DNA of 64,000 nucleotides from Candidula unifasciata (Eukaryota; Mollusca; Gastropoda; Stylommatophora; Geomitridae), in the NCBI GenBank assembly GCA_905116865.2, contig CAJHNH020006579.1, forward strand, positions 186,001 to 250,000. Direction: 5' to 3'. The notes under the pieces were generated by a model, which saw only the letters and a program-made list of their open reading frames with translations, was not told the DNA's origin and ran no database searches. Shown here in pieces: positions 10,078 to 20,704 of this stretch (position 1 is the first letter of the stretch; each line of letters opens with the position of its first letter). Both the position numbers and the translations under genes were made by a program.

Positions 10078-10459
10078 CTGAACACCACAACAGTAACAAA
10101 GGGAAAATTACTCCAACCACCAATGGGTCACATGAGAAACTATTTAAAAAAAAGGTGATGTGGAGTGAATAAAATAAAATACAGGAAGGCTCGAAAAATA
10201 GTCATAAAAGGAATAGTGAAAATATATAATAATAGTAGGAATGAAAGAGTAGTAGAAATACAATGATCCGTAAATGGTACTGATAAGAGTAAGAATATAG
10301 TAATAATATGAAATAAAATAAAAAAGCATAAAATTAATATAATTAAAATTAAATTGAAATAAAATGACAATAATAAAACTTTAGACGAAAGTATGCTGGA
10401 AAAAAATAATATGAAAATTATAAAACTGTTTAGATGAAAGTATGCTAGACATTGATGCC

Positions 10460-11303
10460 TCCTGGACTAAGAACACCTAGACTGTGAATGAGCTGATTTC
10501 CAATGCAAGGCGCATGACATGATCACCAGAGCAAGATTTTATCACTGTGACAAATACATCATCGTTGCCTCTGTGGTCAGAGCTGTTAAAATGGAGAGGA
10601 GTTGGTTTAAGTGTCTTCTTTTCAGAATTGGAAAGATGTTCCCGGAACCGATAAGCTTACTTCCTGCCAGTTTCCCCAGTGTATGCCTTGTTGCCACTTT
10701 TGCAGATTATAGCATTATTTACCTTTTGGGATTCCCTAATTCAGAAAGAACCATTGGGAAAACCGACAGAGAAGGTCTGGACAATGAAAGGACATGTCTT
10801 GCACATGGTGCGGGAGCATTTCATAGTCCAAAAAGGAAGTGCTGTGTGGATCTGTGGGAGTTGCCTTCTGATGAGGTTTCTTTAAAGGGTTGCTCTAAAA
10901 TTAATCTCGGCTTCTCACTGGAGATCACCTTGGTGTCTGGATTAAAGCGAAGGATGTCCAGACGGAAAAATACTTTAGAAGCAACTACATTATTAGGATG
11001 AAAAGTTGAAATCAGTTTGGGTCCATCAGTGGAAGAATTACATTGGTGGTAAAAGCATCTCTCCTGATGATGGTTAACATTCAGAGCCTCTTGTAAGATG
11101 TGTTGCAGATAGAAATGGGCATGGAAGAAGTCAAGAAGTTCAACTGATTTATTAAAGAGGTCAGAATTATCAGTGCATATCCTGTGCAGTTGGAGTAGCT
11201 GTGAGTACGTGATATACATTTTCACAAGGCAGCGAGTGAGACGGCGTATAGAGGAGATAACTGAGAATACATAGATTTGAAATAGACTGTAGTTTTTCAA
11301 CAC
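10460..11303 (-). pseudogene. PLE linker and GIY-YIG endonuclease, broken
   Basis: The linker frame (11303-10821) reads RICTDNSDLFNKSVELLDFF, then KLISTFHPNNVVASKVFF. After a frame change, the endonuclease region matches copy 1 on the minus strand (KAYTGETGRK-like, then FREHL, SSDHRGND, and a C-terminus equivalent to HSLGVLSPGGINV). It is the same protein as 872-1417 but carries several frameshifts. Confidence 0.7.
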
Positions 11304-11339
11304 GGAAAAGCGATGCTGAGCATGATATCAAGACAGTTT

Positions 11340-12450
11340 ACTGATATGGTGAAGATCAATGGTGTGAATTTAATAGCCGGATTAAAATTGTTTATGAAAT
11401 GGATGAATTAGTGGAGCTCACCCATGGACTTTTCAGTAATACCAATGCCATCATCTATTATCTCCTGTACACCTCTGGAAACTTGCCTGAGTATGCTAAA
11501 CCAACTTCGTATTCAAGGTGGCCCAAAAAGAGGCATGCATAACGGACTCATCTTGGTGCCCATTACGACCACACTGATATGGTCAAAATACTCACCATTG
11601 AACTCTAAAGGAGTCAAGGGTCAGTACCAGTTTGGCAAGGCATACAAGAACTGCAGTGGGGATGATGGGGTTGGATCTTCTGTCCAAAAAGAACTGGAGT
11701 GCCTTCAGACCATCAGACCATGAGGGATAGACGTATAAAGGAAGCATATGTCTGTCAGGAAAGGATGATAGGTTTTATCTGGGATTAACCTGATGGATCC
11801 AAAAATGTTGAGGGCATGGTTGGTGTCTTTTACAGATGAAGGGAGGCTAGTGATATTGGGTTGGAAAATCTATCTACAAATTCAGAAAGATACACTGTGG
11901 GACAGGAGCATGCAGATACAATGGGGCGTCTAGGTTGTTAGGCTTATGGATCTTAGGCAACAGGTTGGCCTGCTTTGGAAGAGTACCTCGTGAAATAAAT
12001 GACTGTAACGTGTCCTTGACTATCTTATTGTTGGAGACTGGGGTCAGTCACTTCTGGCTGAAAAAAAACATGATTACCGAGTTGGGTGCTGCCTTCCTCA
12101 ATATAAAGACCCTTCCTCAAAACCACACCCTTTGTCAGCTGATTTTTTTAACAATATCATCCCCCTTTCTAAGGGAGGAGAGTGCCCTCCACTCCCCTTT
12201 AGTGAGGTTGGATTTTGGTAAAGGCTTCTGTTGCAACTGTTAGATAACGTGGAGTGTGTGGCTGATGTAAAGGTTAAGAGCCTTAGATTTTCCAACAGGA
12301 GGAGTTCATTGTAATCAGGGTTTGTTGGCCGTGAAAAAGAATGGGGAGAGCTGCATGCAATAGCAAAGGATAGAACGACTTGGTGTGAGTTGGTTGAAGG
12401 TCTATGCTCCATTGGGGATTAGAAAAGCAGAAGAAATGGTCAGATGTGTG
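11340..12450 (-). pseudogene. PLE reverse transcriptase, broken
   Basis: The minus strand carries the PLE RT signature GTKMSPLCMPLFGPP near 11560-11510. FINNFNPAIKFT lies near 11380, equivalent to the conserved FxxxLNxxHPxIKFT of the family. Upstream pieces read NPTSLKGSGGHSPP and MILLKK (12200-12130). Many stops. The role in a live element is copying the RNA at the nick made by the endonuclease. Confidence 0.65.
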
Positions 12451-13047
12451 TGCCTGACTGAATTCCACACAAATATAAAAATAATTATGCACAGGATAGA
12501 CTGGAATGGATGAATCAGCTGTGAGCCTTATATGACGTATGAATTGAAGAACATGATAATGTCTGTGATGATATGGGAAGAAAAAGTAGAAATAATTTTG
12601 TGTCAATGATGATCACTTCAGTATGTTTCATGATGTTTGAAAAATATGAATAGTATTCCTGTCAATAAAATCATACACTGTTCCATATCTGTTTTACAAT
12701 CTAAAAAATGAGTATATAACACACCTACAGTTGTTTAATGACATAATTGCTTCTGTTCAAGATTGCTCTTTGTCAGCACAGTATTTCCAAATCTTTGCAG
12801 AAAAACCATTGGGAAGTAAATTATATTGTGATGATTTGTCTGTTTTGTCCATTTCCTAGTATGTGATGACTTTTTAGTACTGTACAGCAGCTCTGTTATA
12901 TATTGCCTTTACAGGCAGTGGAAAAAAAACAACACTCATACAGTTTTAGATATTTGTTTTTTTATGTCAGCAGATCTAATCTGCAATGCAAACATGTTGA
13001 TAAGCAGATATATTTCTTGCTGCATTGTTTGGATGCATTAGATTTGA

Positions 13048-13790
13048 CAATCTTTTTCTTCTTCAGCATTCCGAGCTTTGAGATTCACTGCTGCAGATAT
13101 CACCCGCCTCCATTCGTCTCTCTGGTTAGACTTTTCTTTCCAGTTTGTGACACCGAGTGTTTGCAGGTCTGTCTGGACATTATCTCTCCATCGTCTTCTT
13201 GGTCGGCCTCATGGTCTACGATCATTCATCTCCCTTATGTATACAGTTTTCAGTTCTCTGTCACCTGACATTCTCTCAATATGCCCCAGCCATTTCAGTC
13301 TATTAGCTCTCATGATGCCAGTGATCAATGGGATATAAACGGATTATGAATTTCGTTGTTGCTTTTAACTCTCCATTCCCCGCTGTTTGCATCTTTGATG
13401 AGTCCAAAGATTCGTCCTAAGACCAAAACCTGTAATAAGGCTTTATCTCTTTTAGTTGTCTCCAAGTTTCAAAGCCATATAAAATGACTGGTCTTATCAA
13501 CGTTTTATATATTTTGATGTCTTTGTTGCGAGACAATTTGACTTTAGCAGTTATTTAAGGGCATAGTTAACTTGATTTCCAGATTGTATTCTAGATTGTA
13601 TTTCTTCTCTCAGCATGTTGGAGCAGTTGAAGTTTGCACCCAAGTACTTATATGTTTCCGTTCGTCTGATTTTCATGTTATCGATTTGTATGTGGCCGGA
13701 GTTTATATCCTTTCCCTGTCTAGTTATTATCTTGTATTCTGTCTTATCTTGATTGATAACCTTCGTAAAACATTATCTCGTCAAGAAACA
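13048..13790 (-). mobile_element. LINE fragment, family X: RT C-terminus and tail
   Basis: The minus strand reads KTEYKIITRQGKDINSGHIQ, then TYKYLGANFNC, then RMSGDRELKTVYM and RPRGRPRRRWRDNVQTDLQT. It ends RDEWRRVISAAVNLKARNAE with a short A/G tail. This is the thumb and C-terminal region typical of RTE/CR1-type LINEs. The same tail recurs at 46605-46850 and 21500-21660. It sits inside the Penelope element. Confidence 0.65.
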
Positions 13791-13849
13791 GATATCTAAG
13801 CCTCGATTTCTGATAGATTTAAACGGATAATGATCTGGAACATTATTGG

Positions 13850-14035
13850 ACTTTTGAGATTTGCAACATGTAATGTATGAACCCTTTTTAGAGCTGGAGC
13901 AGCTGAAGAACTGACCCGTTAGTTATCAAAATACAGAATGTATATAACAGCTATTCAAGAAATAATATGGCCAGGACAGGGTACCATAGAGGAAAATGGA
14001 ATGATCATAGTGTATGGAGGAAACACTGAGATTTG
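13850..14035 (+). mobile_element. LINE endonuclease N-terminus in inverted orientation
   Basis: The + strand reads RFATCNVCTLFRAGAAEELT, then KYRMYITAIQEIIWPGQGTI and EENG. This is the start of an APE-type LINE endonuclease (ATWNVRTL...AIQEIRWPG in intact elements). It lies head to head with the minus-strand RT fragment at 13048-13790, as expected for a 5' inversion (twin priming) of one insertion. Confidence 0.5.
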
Positions 14036-14129
14036 ACAATTATTTTACCAAGTGATTAATTGATTCGATGGGTGCAGTATTTTATTTTAATAATAGCTTT
14101 TTATTGTTATGTTTATCATTAATTTTATT

Positions 14130-14395
14130 TAGGGGGACTGCGTGGTCTCGAGTGCTAGAGGTCCCGGTTTCAAGCCCCGGTGAAGGCTAGGGTTTTTTCT
14201 TGTGGACTTCTAGTAATTTCCCCCTGGTCTCTGGGTAGTAAGATCAGATGGCAGTTGGAAATTGAAAAAATAGTAGCCTAACAGCGCTGCCTGGGCAAAT
14301 CCTGGAGTTAAAAATCTACCCAAAGTATTTCAGGATCCTCACTGGTGCTACGGAATTCATGCGCTGGCTCAGGATTGAGTCAGAAGTAGAACGGA
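14130..14395 (+). repeat. tRNA-derived SINE, third type (S3)
   Basis: A tRNA-like head, GGGGACTGCGTGGTCTCGAG, has an A-box region. A B-box-like GGTTTCAAGCCCC follows at about 14167-14179, and then an unrelated ~200-bp body. Only copy seen here. It interrupts the PLE N-terminal coding region. Confidence 0.5.
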
Positions 14396-14399
14396 GCAC

Positions 14400-14642
14400 T
14401 TATGAGTTACTACCCTTTTGCCATGATGTTGATCCGTCGTCTAAACCAAAACCTAAATCTAAGGATGTAGTTTTGTTGAAAGGCACTGTGGAGGCAGATG
14501 GTTGACCCCAGTGATGATGTTTCAGGCGTAGGTAATGATGTAAAGATTGTGCATCCTGGAGGAGAGTGTACTTGTCGGCACCTGGTCTTAAGGGGACAAA
14601 CTCCTTACTGAGGAGGGATTGCTCATCGTCAGAGTGCGGCAA
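14400..14642 (-). pseudogene. PLE N-terminal coding region
   Basis: The frame reads DDEQSLLSKEFVPLRPGADK, then YTLLQDAQSLHHYLRLKHH. It resembles the conserved block that precedes the PLE reverse transcriptase (LLSKGLxFxPxP...). It continues, after the SINE and LINE insertions, in the RT at 12450-11340. Confidence 0.55.
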
Positions 14643-14690
14643 TTCGAATGGGATGCAAATGAAAAGGTTATAGAATAGAGGTGGATTGGT

Positions 14691-15101
14691 GGGTGACCCT
14701 GAGGATTATGGGGGCCCGAGGTTGTTCATTTTATCCTTCTTGGTTTTGGTGAGGAAGGAATACAACTATTGATTGGTGGTGTGAATAGTGGAGCGGATGA
14801 TTAGATATGCCAGCCAGTTTTTGACTAAAAGCCTCCGTAGATTGTTAACTAATTTATCAATCTGACCACCCAGTTGAAGGAGGTGACGTCCATTTGGGTG
14901 ACCCAAAGGATTATGGGGGCCGGAGGTTGTTCATTTGATCCTTCTTGGTTTTGGTGAGGAAGGAATACAACTATTGATTGGTGGTGTGAATAGTGGAGCG
15001 GATGATTAGATATGCCAGCCAGTTTTTGACCAGATGCCTCTGTAGATTGTTAACTAATTTATCAATCTGACCACCCAGTTGTAGGAGGTGACGTCCATTT
15101 G
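14691..15101. repeat. 205-bp tandem direct repeat at the PLE 5' end
   Basis: Units 14691-14895 and 14896-15101 are almost identical; each begins GGGTGACCC and ends CGTCCATTTG. Direct repeats at the 5' end are a known feature of Penelope-like elements (pseudo-LTRs), which fits the position beyond the N-terminal coding block. Confidence 0.75.
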
Positions 15102-15104
15102 CAT

Positions 15105-15640
15105 CTGACATGAAACAAATTGTTTCACTGAATATAGCTAGTGACAACTTTCCAAATCAGTGGACGTAAGGAATATTTGAAAGAAGGGCAATATTACTGA
15201 CTAACAATTGGAAAGAAATTAATCTGTTACCAGTATTGTCCAAAAAAAATTTCTTAAATAATTCTTAGTAAATTCAAAGGGAAAGGGGACAACATCCCAA
15301 GAGAGGAATAGGCAGGTTTTTGACCTGGAAGAAACTACTTAGATCAAATAATTATTCTGAGACCTATTTAGAGTAATTTGTTGAAACAGCAACCTCTTAT
15401 TTTGAATGTATCAATTAAAAACAAACTTTATAAAGGCAATTTTTGAAGGTTCATAGTGTGCAGTGTGAACATGATCGGTTTGCAGTGGAAAACAAGTGAA
15501 ACAAGGATGTATTTAATCTGCACTGTTATTTGGCATACCTATTGACAGGATATTGACACGTTTCAGAGATCTTAATTTACAGATGATATTGGTTTTTTCC
15601 TAAGAAAAACAATGACCTGCAAAGAAAAACAGATAATTTA
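15105..15640. other. Unassigned intron DNA
   Basis: No clear element. Short pieces (15180-15380) may be old LINE but cannot be assigned. Confidence 0.3.
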
Positions 15641-15649
15641 ACAAATGAG

Positions 15650-16620
15650 CAGTTGTGACACCAGAGACAAAAAGTTCCCTACTGGGGTTCTGGGAGCACA
15701 TTCCACTGTGGTCCCGTCTTGCAGCATGATCACGGAACGAGCTCCACTATTTTTTGCTGCTCCCTCCAATGATCCGCCGGTGTATGTGTGTGTCCACTTG
15801 TTTTTTTGTGTGTGGTTAAGTCATTTGCTATTAAATGCATGGGGTTGATGTTCATGTGTTTTTAAAGTGTTCTTTCAGAGTAAGAACCTTTTGTTCCCTT
15901 CAGTGGCTGAAGCTCAGGAGGCCAGAAGTTGCCTTCAGGTTATTAATTGGTGTGCTTCTAATACCTTCAGTGATGATTTTGAGAACACTATTCTGTATTT
16001 TGTCCAGTTTCTTTAGATTTGATTTGGCTGCGGTGGAGTATGTTCTCATGTCATACTCCAGTTTTGGTCGTACGTATCCTGTGGATACTTGTCATACTGT
16101 GTTTTATATTTTCATCTCCACCCCAGCTTGTTCCAGTAAGTTTTTTTCATAAGTGTTAGCCACAGGGTAGTTTTACTTTGGGAATCTTCAGTGGTGGGGC
16201 TCCAGGTTAGTCTTTTGTTGAATTTGACTCCAAAATAATTTGGGTTGTTCTCTGATTGAAGGATGTTGCCTTCTAGGTACAGATCTACTTGTTCTAGCTT
16301 TATGGAAAGAGAAAAGAGTTGAGATGGTTTTGTTCTGGTTTATTGTGACCCACAAGAGTCTGTCCATTTCTTAACTGTATTTATAGCATCCTGCATTCTT
16401 GTTTTAGTTGTTCCTAAATGTTCAACTTGGGTCTATATAGCCAGGTCATCTGCATGAAGAGCTTTGTGAATGTAAGTCATGAACTGTTCGGGGAGGTCAC
16501 TGATGAAGAGAATAGACAGGGTAGGAGATATAACACTTCCCTGAGGGACACCTTCTTAAAGTCTGAGCAGCTTGCTCTTGTGTTCATCCAGTCTGACTCT
16601 TGTGCAGCATCGGTACAGAA
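15650..16620 (-). pseudogene. LINE reverse transcriptase fragment, family Z (Jockey/CR1-like)
   Basis: The minus-strand translation has the RT palm motifs GVPQGSVISPTLSILFISDL (about 16553-16490) and HADDLAI (about 16460-16440; the catalytic YADD has become HADD). Thumb residues KLEQVDLYLEGNILQSE and KFNKRLTW follow. Stops are frequent. Sequence and motif spacing differ from the other LINE families in the window. Confidence 0.6.
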
Positions 16621-16694
16621 AATCTCTAATCCTACTGTGTGCAAGTTTTAGCTAGAGTCCTTTCTTCCAGATCTTGTTAGAGGAGCAAAACACA

Positions 16695-16860
16695 TAGACC
16701 AGGGCTCGTCAACTAAGATTATTAAGGGGCCATTTTGAAAATGGGGATTTTGATGGGCCAGGGGCCTAAAACACGGCATTAAAAAATCAATACAATACAC
16801 CTGGTAATGATCTGCAGCCACTTGCAGATTTGGCACGCTAGCCACCAGTTGAATAGTACT
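16695..16860. mobile_element. Possible hAT-type terminus
   Basis: The stretch CCAGGGCTCGTCAACTAAG, with GGGGCCATTTTG a little further on, resembles the ends of many hAT-derived elements (CAGGGGT..CAAC..GGGCCA). No matching second end found. Confidence 0.25.
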
Positions 16861-16864
16861 GGCT

Positions 16865-17065
16865 GAGATGCATCGAGTTTGCACGGGTTTGAAGAGAATC
16901 GTGAGGAACAGCTTGTCATTTCTGAAGCAGTAATGCAGTCAGCAATGCAACATCCATTGACAGGTGGTGATTTGTTGACAATCTTTAACCATGAACTTTC
17001 AGAGGTGCTCAGTTGGAGAAAGGTCAGGTGAATGATTTGTTTATACTTCTATGTTGAGTTCTGGA
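16865..17065 (-). pseudogene. Tc1-like transposase C-terminal fragment
   Basis: The minus-strand pieces WLKIVNKSPPVNGCCIADCI and TASEM... match the opposite-strand fragment at 40690-41220 (WSKIVNKSPGWQWMLHN). Both look like the end of a Tc1-type transposase, after the DDE region. Confidence 0.45.
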
Positions 17066-17169
17066 ACAGACAGGAGACTGGGGTACAGCCCTCTATCTTG
17101 AGGGTGCAAATAAAAGTCAGATATTTTTAAACATTGGTGAAATGGATGCCAGCTGTCCTGAATCGGCGT

Positions 17170-18060
17170 GAACTTACTCTCTAACTAACGACTGAACTAC
17201 CACAGGGATCTTAAATCTCACCTGTTGTCTTCAGTGTGTATATGAGTTAGTGATATGATAGCAGGCCTTAAATCATTTGAGGCTGGACGGATAATATTTG
17301 CAGATGACATATTTATGTGTGGGCGGTGTAGAGATCAGAATAACTAGAATGCCCTAGAAACCAGGGTGACAAAGAGAACAAGTCAAAATACATGGAGAGG
17401 AGAATTAAAGTGGAAGCAAATTAAATGGGAGAGAACATACAAGATAATTCTGTATTGAGATGGAAGAGACGTGCCTGGGGTTTCGTTGCGAAAGCCAATG
17501 GAAAATCTTCAGTGCGGGACAGAGTGGCATGTGATACAACATCTAGCATGAGAATGGAGGTGGAGGCAATCACTGCAGCTTGCTGGTGGCTAGAGAACAA
17601 AATACATACACATGTCATAATTGTAACATACTTTGAAAGCATGCTGTGAAAGGTGAAGACAGGGATGCTTCAAGAAGAGTGGCAATCTTCGCTTGCATGG
17701 TCAAGAGTAATGAGCATACTGGATTTTTTCTCCAGGCCATGCCAGCACGGTGGGGAATGAACAGGCAGACAGATTGGCTGGATCTGCCCCGCTGGGTGAT
17801 GAATTGATACATGACAAGGCAGATGTGGTCAGAGCCCTTTGAGAACAAGTAACGAAGTCAGAAGAGATTATTATGGGCAGGAAAGATGCATTGGTGTGTT
17901 ACCAGAGGGTTTGGCCGGCACACTTCGCTCAGAGGAAAGGCAAGACGGACATACAACCAGACTACGACCAGCATCATTAGTATTGGAACTCTGTGCTGGC
18001 TCTGATGATGGAGATAGAGCACATATGGGAATGCTCAGAGTGCTGTGATGTCAATTCTTG
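17170..18060 (+). pseudogene. I-type LINE fragment, family B (RT joined to RNase H)
   Basis: The + strand has LPQGS...ISPVVFSVY near 17200 and IIFADDIFMCGR near 17290 (RT palm). It then jumps to an RNase H region: RDRVACDTTSSMRMEVEAIT, AACWWLENK, and further on a GHAST..EQADRLAGSAPLGDE-like block. It ends in the C-terminal tail before 18060. The RT-RNase H spacing is shortened, so there is an internal deletion. Same family as 42375-45204. Confidence 0.65.
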
Positions 18061-18064
18061 ACTT

Positions 18065-18640
18065 ATCTCAACTCATTGGGGAAAAACATGAGGTGAGTTG
18101 CACAAAATAGCAAAGGTATGCTGACTTAGCTTGAGTAGATGATAATGAATTATTTTTCTTCAATAATCTACGGTAGGTGTATTTTGAAATATCATGTGAA
18201 TGTCTTCCTGAACATTTGTTGTTCCTGAAAACTGATCACACTCCTGTTTTATTTATTCTTTTAAAATGATATTGCTGTTACTATTCTAGAAATCACTGCC
18301 GGTCACTTGATTAGCATTATATCTGCCTCTTATACAGCTTTTCAAGAAAGCAATGGCAAACTACTGGATGTAAATTTGCCTAGAAAACCAAACAACAGCC
18401 AGGAGCTGTTGGGGTTGGTTCTGCAACGTCCTGTAAAGGATACGCAACTAACCTATACAGCTTTAGGGCCAATCATTTTTTTGTTGAGAGGCACTTTTCT
18501 TTATATAGCCTGAGAACACAACCGTACCTACTGTTTTTAAAAGTTTTTTTGTCTGCTCAATTTCACCATGTTTTGTTCAATTCCAAAATACAAATTTTAA
18601 AATGTTTTCTTCTACCACCTTGCTGTCTTTCATAGAATGT
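18065..18640. other. Unassigned intron DNA
   Basis: No recognised element. Confidence 0.4.
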
Positions 18641-18644
18641 TGAA

Positions 18645-18846
18645 TAAGAATCGACATCACAGCACTCGGGACACTTCCATAAGCGCTTCATCCCTATCTT
18701 CAGCAGCAAGTAAAGAGTTCCAATTCCAGTGGTCCCAGTAACTGTCTGATTGTATATCTGTCTCGCCTTTTCCTTGAGTGTTGAGCATCAGCCAGATCAC
18801 CTGGTAACTCCCAGCAGTGCCATTTTCCTCAGACTGTAATGATTTG
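18645..18846 (-). pseudogene. I-type LINE family B, C-terminal tail
   Basis: The minus strand reads SDSYWDHWNWNSLLAAEDRD then EALMEVSRVL, the family B C-terminus. It abuts the (GATTT)n tail of the next copy at 18847. Confidence 0.6.
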
Positions 18847-19800
18847 ATTTGATTTGATTCAAAAACCGACATCACAGCACTTGGTGCATTCCCATAAGCA
18901 CTCTGTCCCCCATCTTCAGCAGCCAGCGAAGAGTTCTGGTACTAATGGTGCCAGTAGCGTTCTGATTAAACGTCCGTCTTGCCTTTCCTCTGAGCCTTGA
19001 GCATCTGCCAGAACCTCTAGTCACTCCCCCCTGCATCAATCTCACCAGACTGTGGTGATCCATTTGCTCCTCCGAACTGTACACGTTCTCCCACAAGACA
19101 CTAACCACATCTGCCCTATGATGTATCAGTATTCCACCAAGTTGTGCAGAGCCAGCCAGTCTATCCGCCTGTTCATTTCCCAACACACCGGCGTCGCCCG
19201 GCTAAAAAATCCAGACAATACTCCTTACCCGTGTCCTCCGCAGCGAAGCATGCCACTCTGCACGAAGCATACCCATTCTGATCTTCCTCAGCACGCTTTC
19301 TGAGTCAGTTACAAACACGCTGTGTGTGTGTGTGTCGTGTTCTCTAGCCAGCAGAAAGCTGCAGTGACCGCCTCCACCTCCACCTCAGACTGTAATGATC
19401 TCTCTGTGCCTCACTATTCACCCAAAGGTCCTACTTAATATCTAGCTTGTCATACATCAATTCACCACCAAGTGGTGCAGAACCGGCCAGTCTATCTGCC
19501 TGCTAATTTCTCAACACACAGAAATAACATGGAGAAAATATCTAAAAAGATGCTAACTACCCGAGACTTCTGAAGTGATGCTTGCCGCTCTGCACGGAGC
19601 ATGCCTGTCGCCACCTTTCTAACATTTTCTGTGAGTCATTTACAATCACTGTTTATGTTTACAGCTGATTCTCAAGCCAGTGGAAGGCAGCAGTGACTTC
19701 CATTCTCAAACTAGACATTGTGATATCATATGCAAGACTTTGTTGCACTAAGCAATGTCCATTTGCTTTTGCTATGAACCCCTATGCCTTTCGTCTGCCC
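18847..19800 (-). pseudogene. I-type LINE family B, RNase H fragments
   Basis: It begins with the family's (GATTT)n tail. The minus strand then gives TGTISTRTLRWLLKMGDRVL, then NEQADRLAGSAQLGGILI and upstream RNase H pieces. A second, overlapping RNase H-like block (to 19800) is likely another partial copy or a duplication. Confidence 0.6.
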
Positions 19801-19804
19801 CTCA

Positions 19805-20290
19805 GTACAGAGCCATCTGTAGAGGTAATCACATAACCTGGGTTGGAATTATTATGAAACAATTATTGAACTTCTGATTCTGCAGCACCAGCTGGCCAGT
19901 CTCTGCACTCACGACCCAAAGTGATTAAAAACCCTACACAAATATGCAACTTGCTCGGTCACTTTGACCCACTCCACTTCTTGCCCAGATTTATCAGGCC
20001 TGCTCACATGTGTTTTTCATAGTTCATGTGCAACATTCCAGCTGCTAGTTATGGAGATTTTCTTGGTAAGTCAGCTACAAATACTCCTTGCATCTTTATG
20101 TCTACATACATCTTGTAGGAAAAGTTTTGTTTAATGTTCATTGACTGTAGTTTTTGCAGGCCAGTCTTCTTTAGTAATGTGAAACATAAGACTTGTATAA
20201 CACTGCACTTAAGATAATTGTTAAACAATGACTGCATTACACCTTTCTAGATATATGTTCATTTGTTGAGTTCATGGAGGAAATATTTAT
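19805..20290. other. Intron sequence preceding the last coding exon
   Basis: AT-rich; the acceptor TATTATTTCAG ends it at 20301. The first ~180 bp may still be diverged LINE. Confidence 0.4.
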
Positions 20291-20301
20291 TATTATTTCA
20301 G

Positions 20302-20570
20302 GTGCCCTGGTTGTGGCTATGATGAATCTCTTCTGGGGGACAGGCTGTCACATCACCAACCTGATCAGACTGAGGCATATTTCTGGGATGTCTGGCTTCA
20401 ATATGACCATGAATATTCTGGGATCATCTTTTCACTTCTTTCTGTGGTTATTTGTGCTCACATGCTACATAGGCTTCCTGGATGAAACCAGTGTGTTTGT
20501 CAGTCAGCATAAAGTTGAAACAAGCATGTCAGATTTGGAAGTGCAGCGATTTGACAAGCACAATAAATGA
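20302..20570 (+). CDS. Last coding exon of an unrecognised multi-pass membrane protein
   Basis: After the acceptor at 20301 the frame is fixed by the phase-1 G from exon 9258-9356. It reads GALVVAMMNLFWGTGCHITN, then LIRLRHISGMSGFNMTMN, then ILGSSFHFFLWLFVLTCYIG and FLDETSVFV, and stops with TGA at 20568-20570. Two hydrophobic segments (about residues 1-17 and 42-65 of the exon) fit membrane helices. A charged tail ending FDKHNK would be cytosolic or luminal. With the exon at 9258 the minimum C-terminal protein is about 120 residues; the N-terminus is further left. I do not recognise the family. The lack of stops and the clean splice signals mark it as a host gene rather than a transposon. 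Confidence 0.7.
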
Positions 20571-20628
20571 AAGAGGCCTAATGTGCAGCTTAATCTAGAG
20601 GCTTAATAATAACATATTATACACCACT

Positions 20629-20702
20629 GTTTGAAAAAAAAAATTAGAGACTCAAACATATTACAGTTTGAAAAAATAAATTAGAGACTCAAACATATTA
20701 CA
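20629..20702. repeat. 37-bp tandem duplication in the 3' UTR
   Basis: Two copies of a unit containing TTAGAGACTCAAACATATTA. The second unit differs so that it contains AATAAA. Confidence 0.8.
20675..20680 (+). terminator. Candidate polyadenylation signal AATAAA
   Basis: A canonical AATAAA lies 105 bp after the stop codon. It is present only in the second unit of the tandem duplication. Other AATAAA-like sites lie further on (for example near 21060), so the choice is tentative. Confidence 0.4.
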
Positions 20703-20704
20703 AA

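Larger units (their letters stand above)
9995..15101 (-). mobile_element. Long Penelope-like retroelement (copy 3), nested insertions
   Basis: On the minus strand, 5' to 3': a 205-bp direct repeat (15101-14691), the N-terminal coding part (14642-14400), reverse transcriptase (about 12450-11340), the RT-endonuclease linker (11303-10821), the GIY-YIG endonuclease (about 10820-10460), then the GCCGAAACGT landmark (10050-10070) and the 3' end. A SINE (14130-14395) and a LINE (13048-14030) split the RT. Stops and frameshifts occur throughout, so it is inactive. The whole lies in an intron of the membrane-protein gene. Confidence 0.75.
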
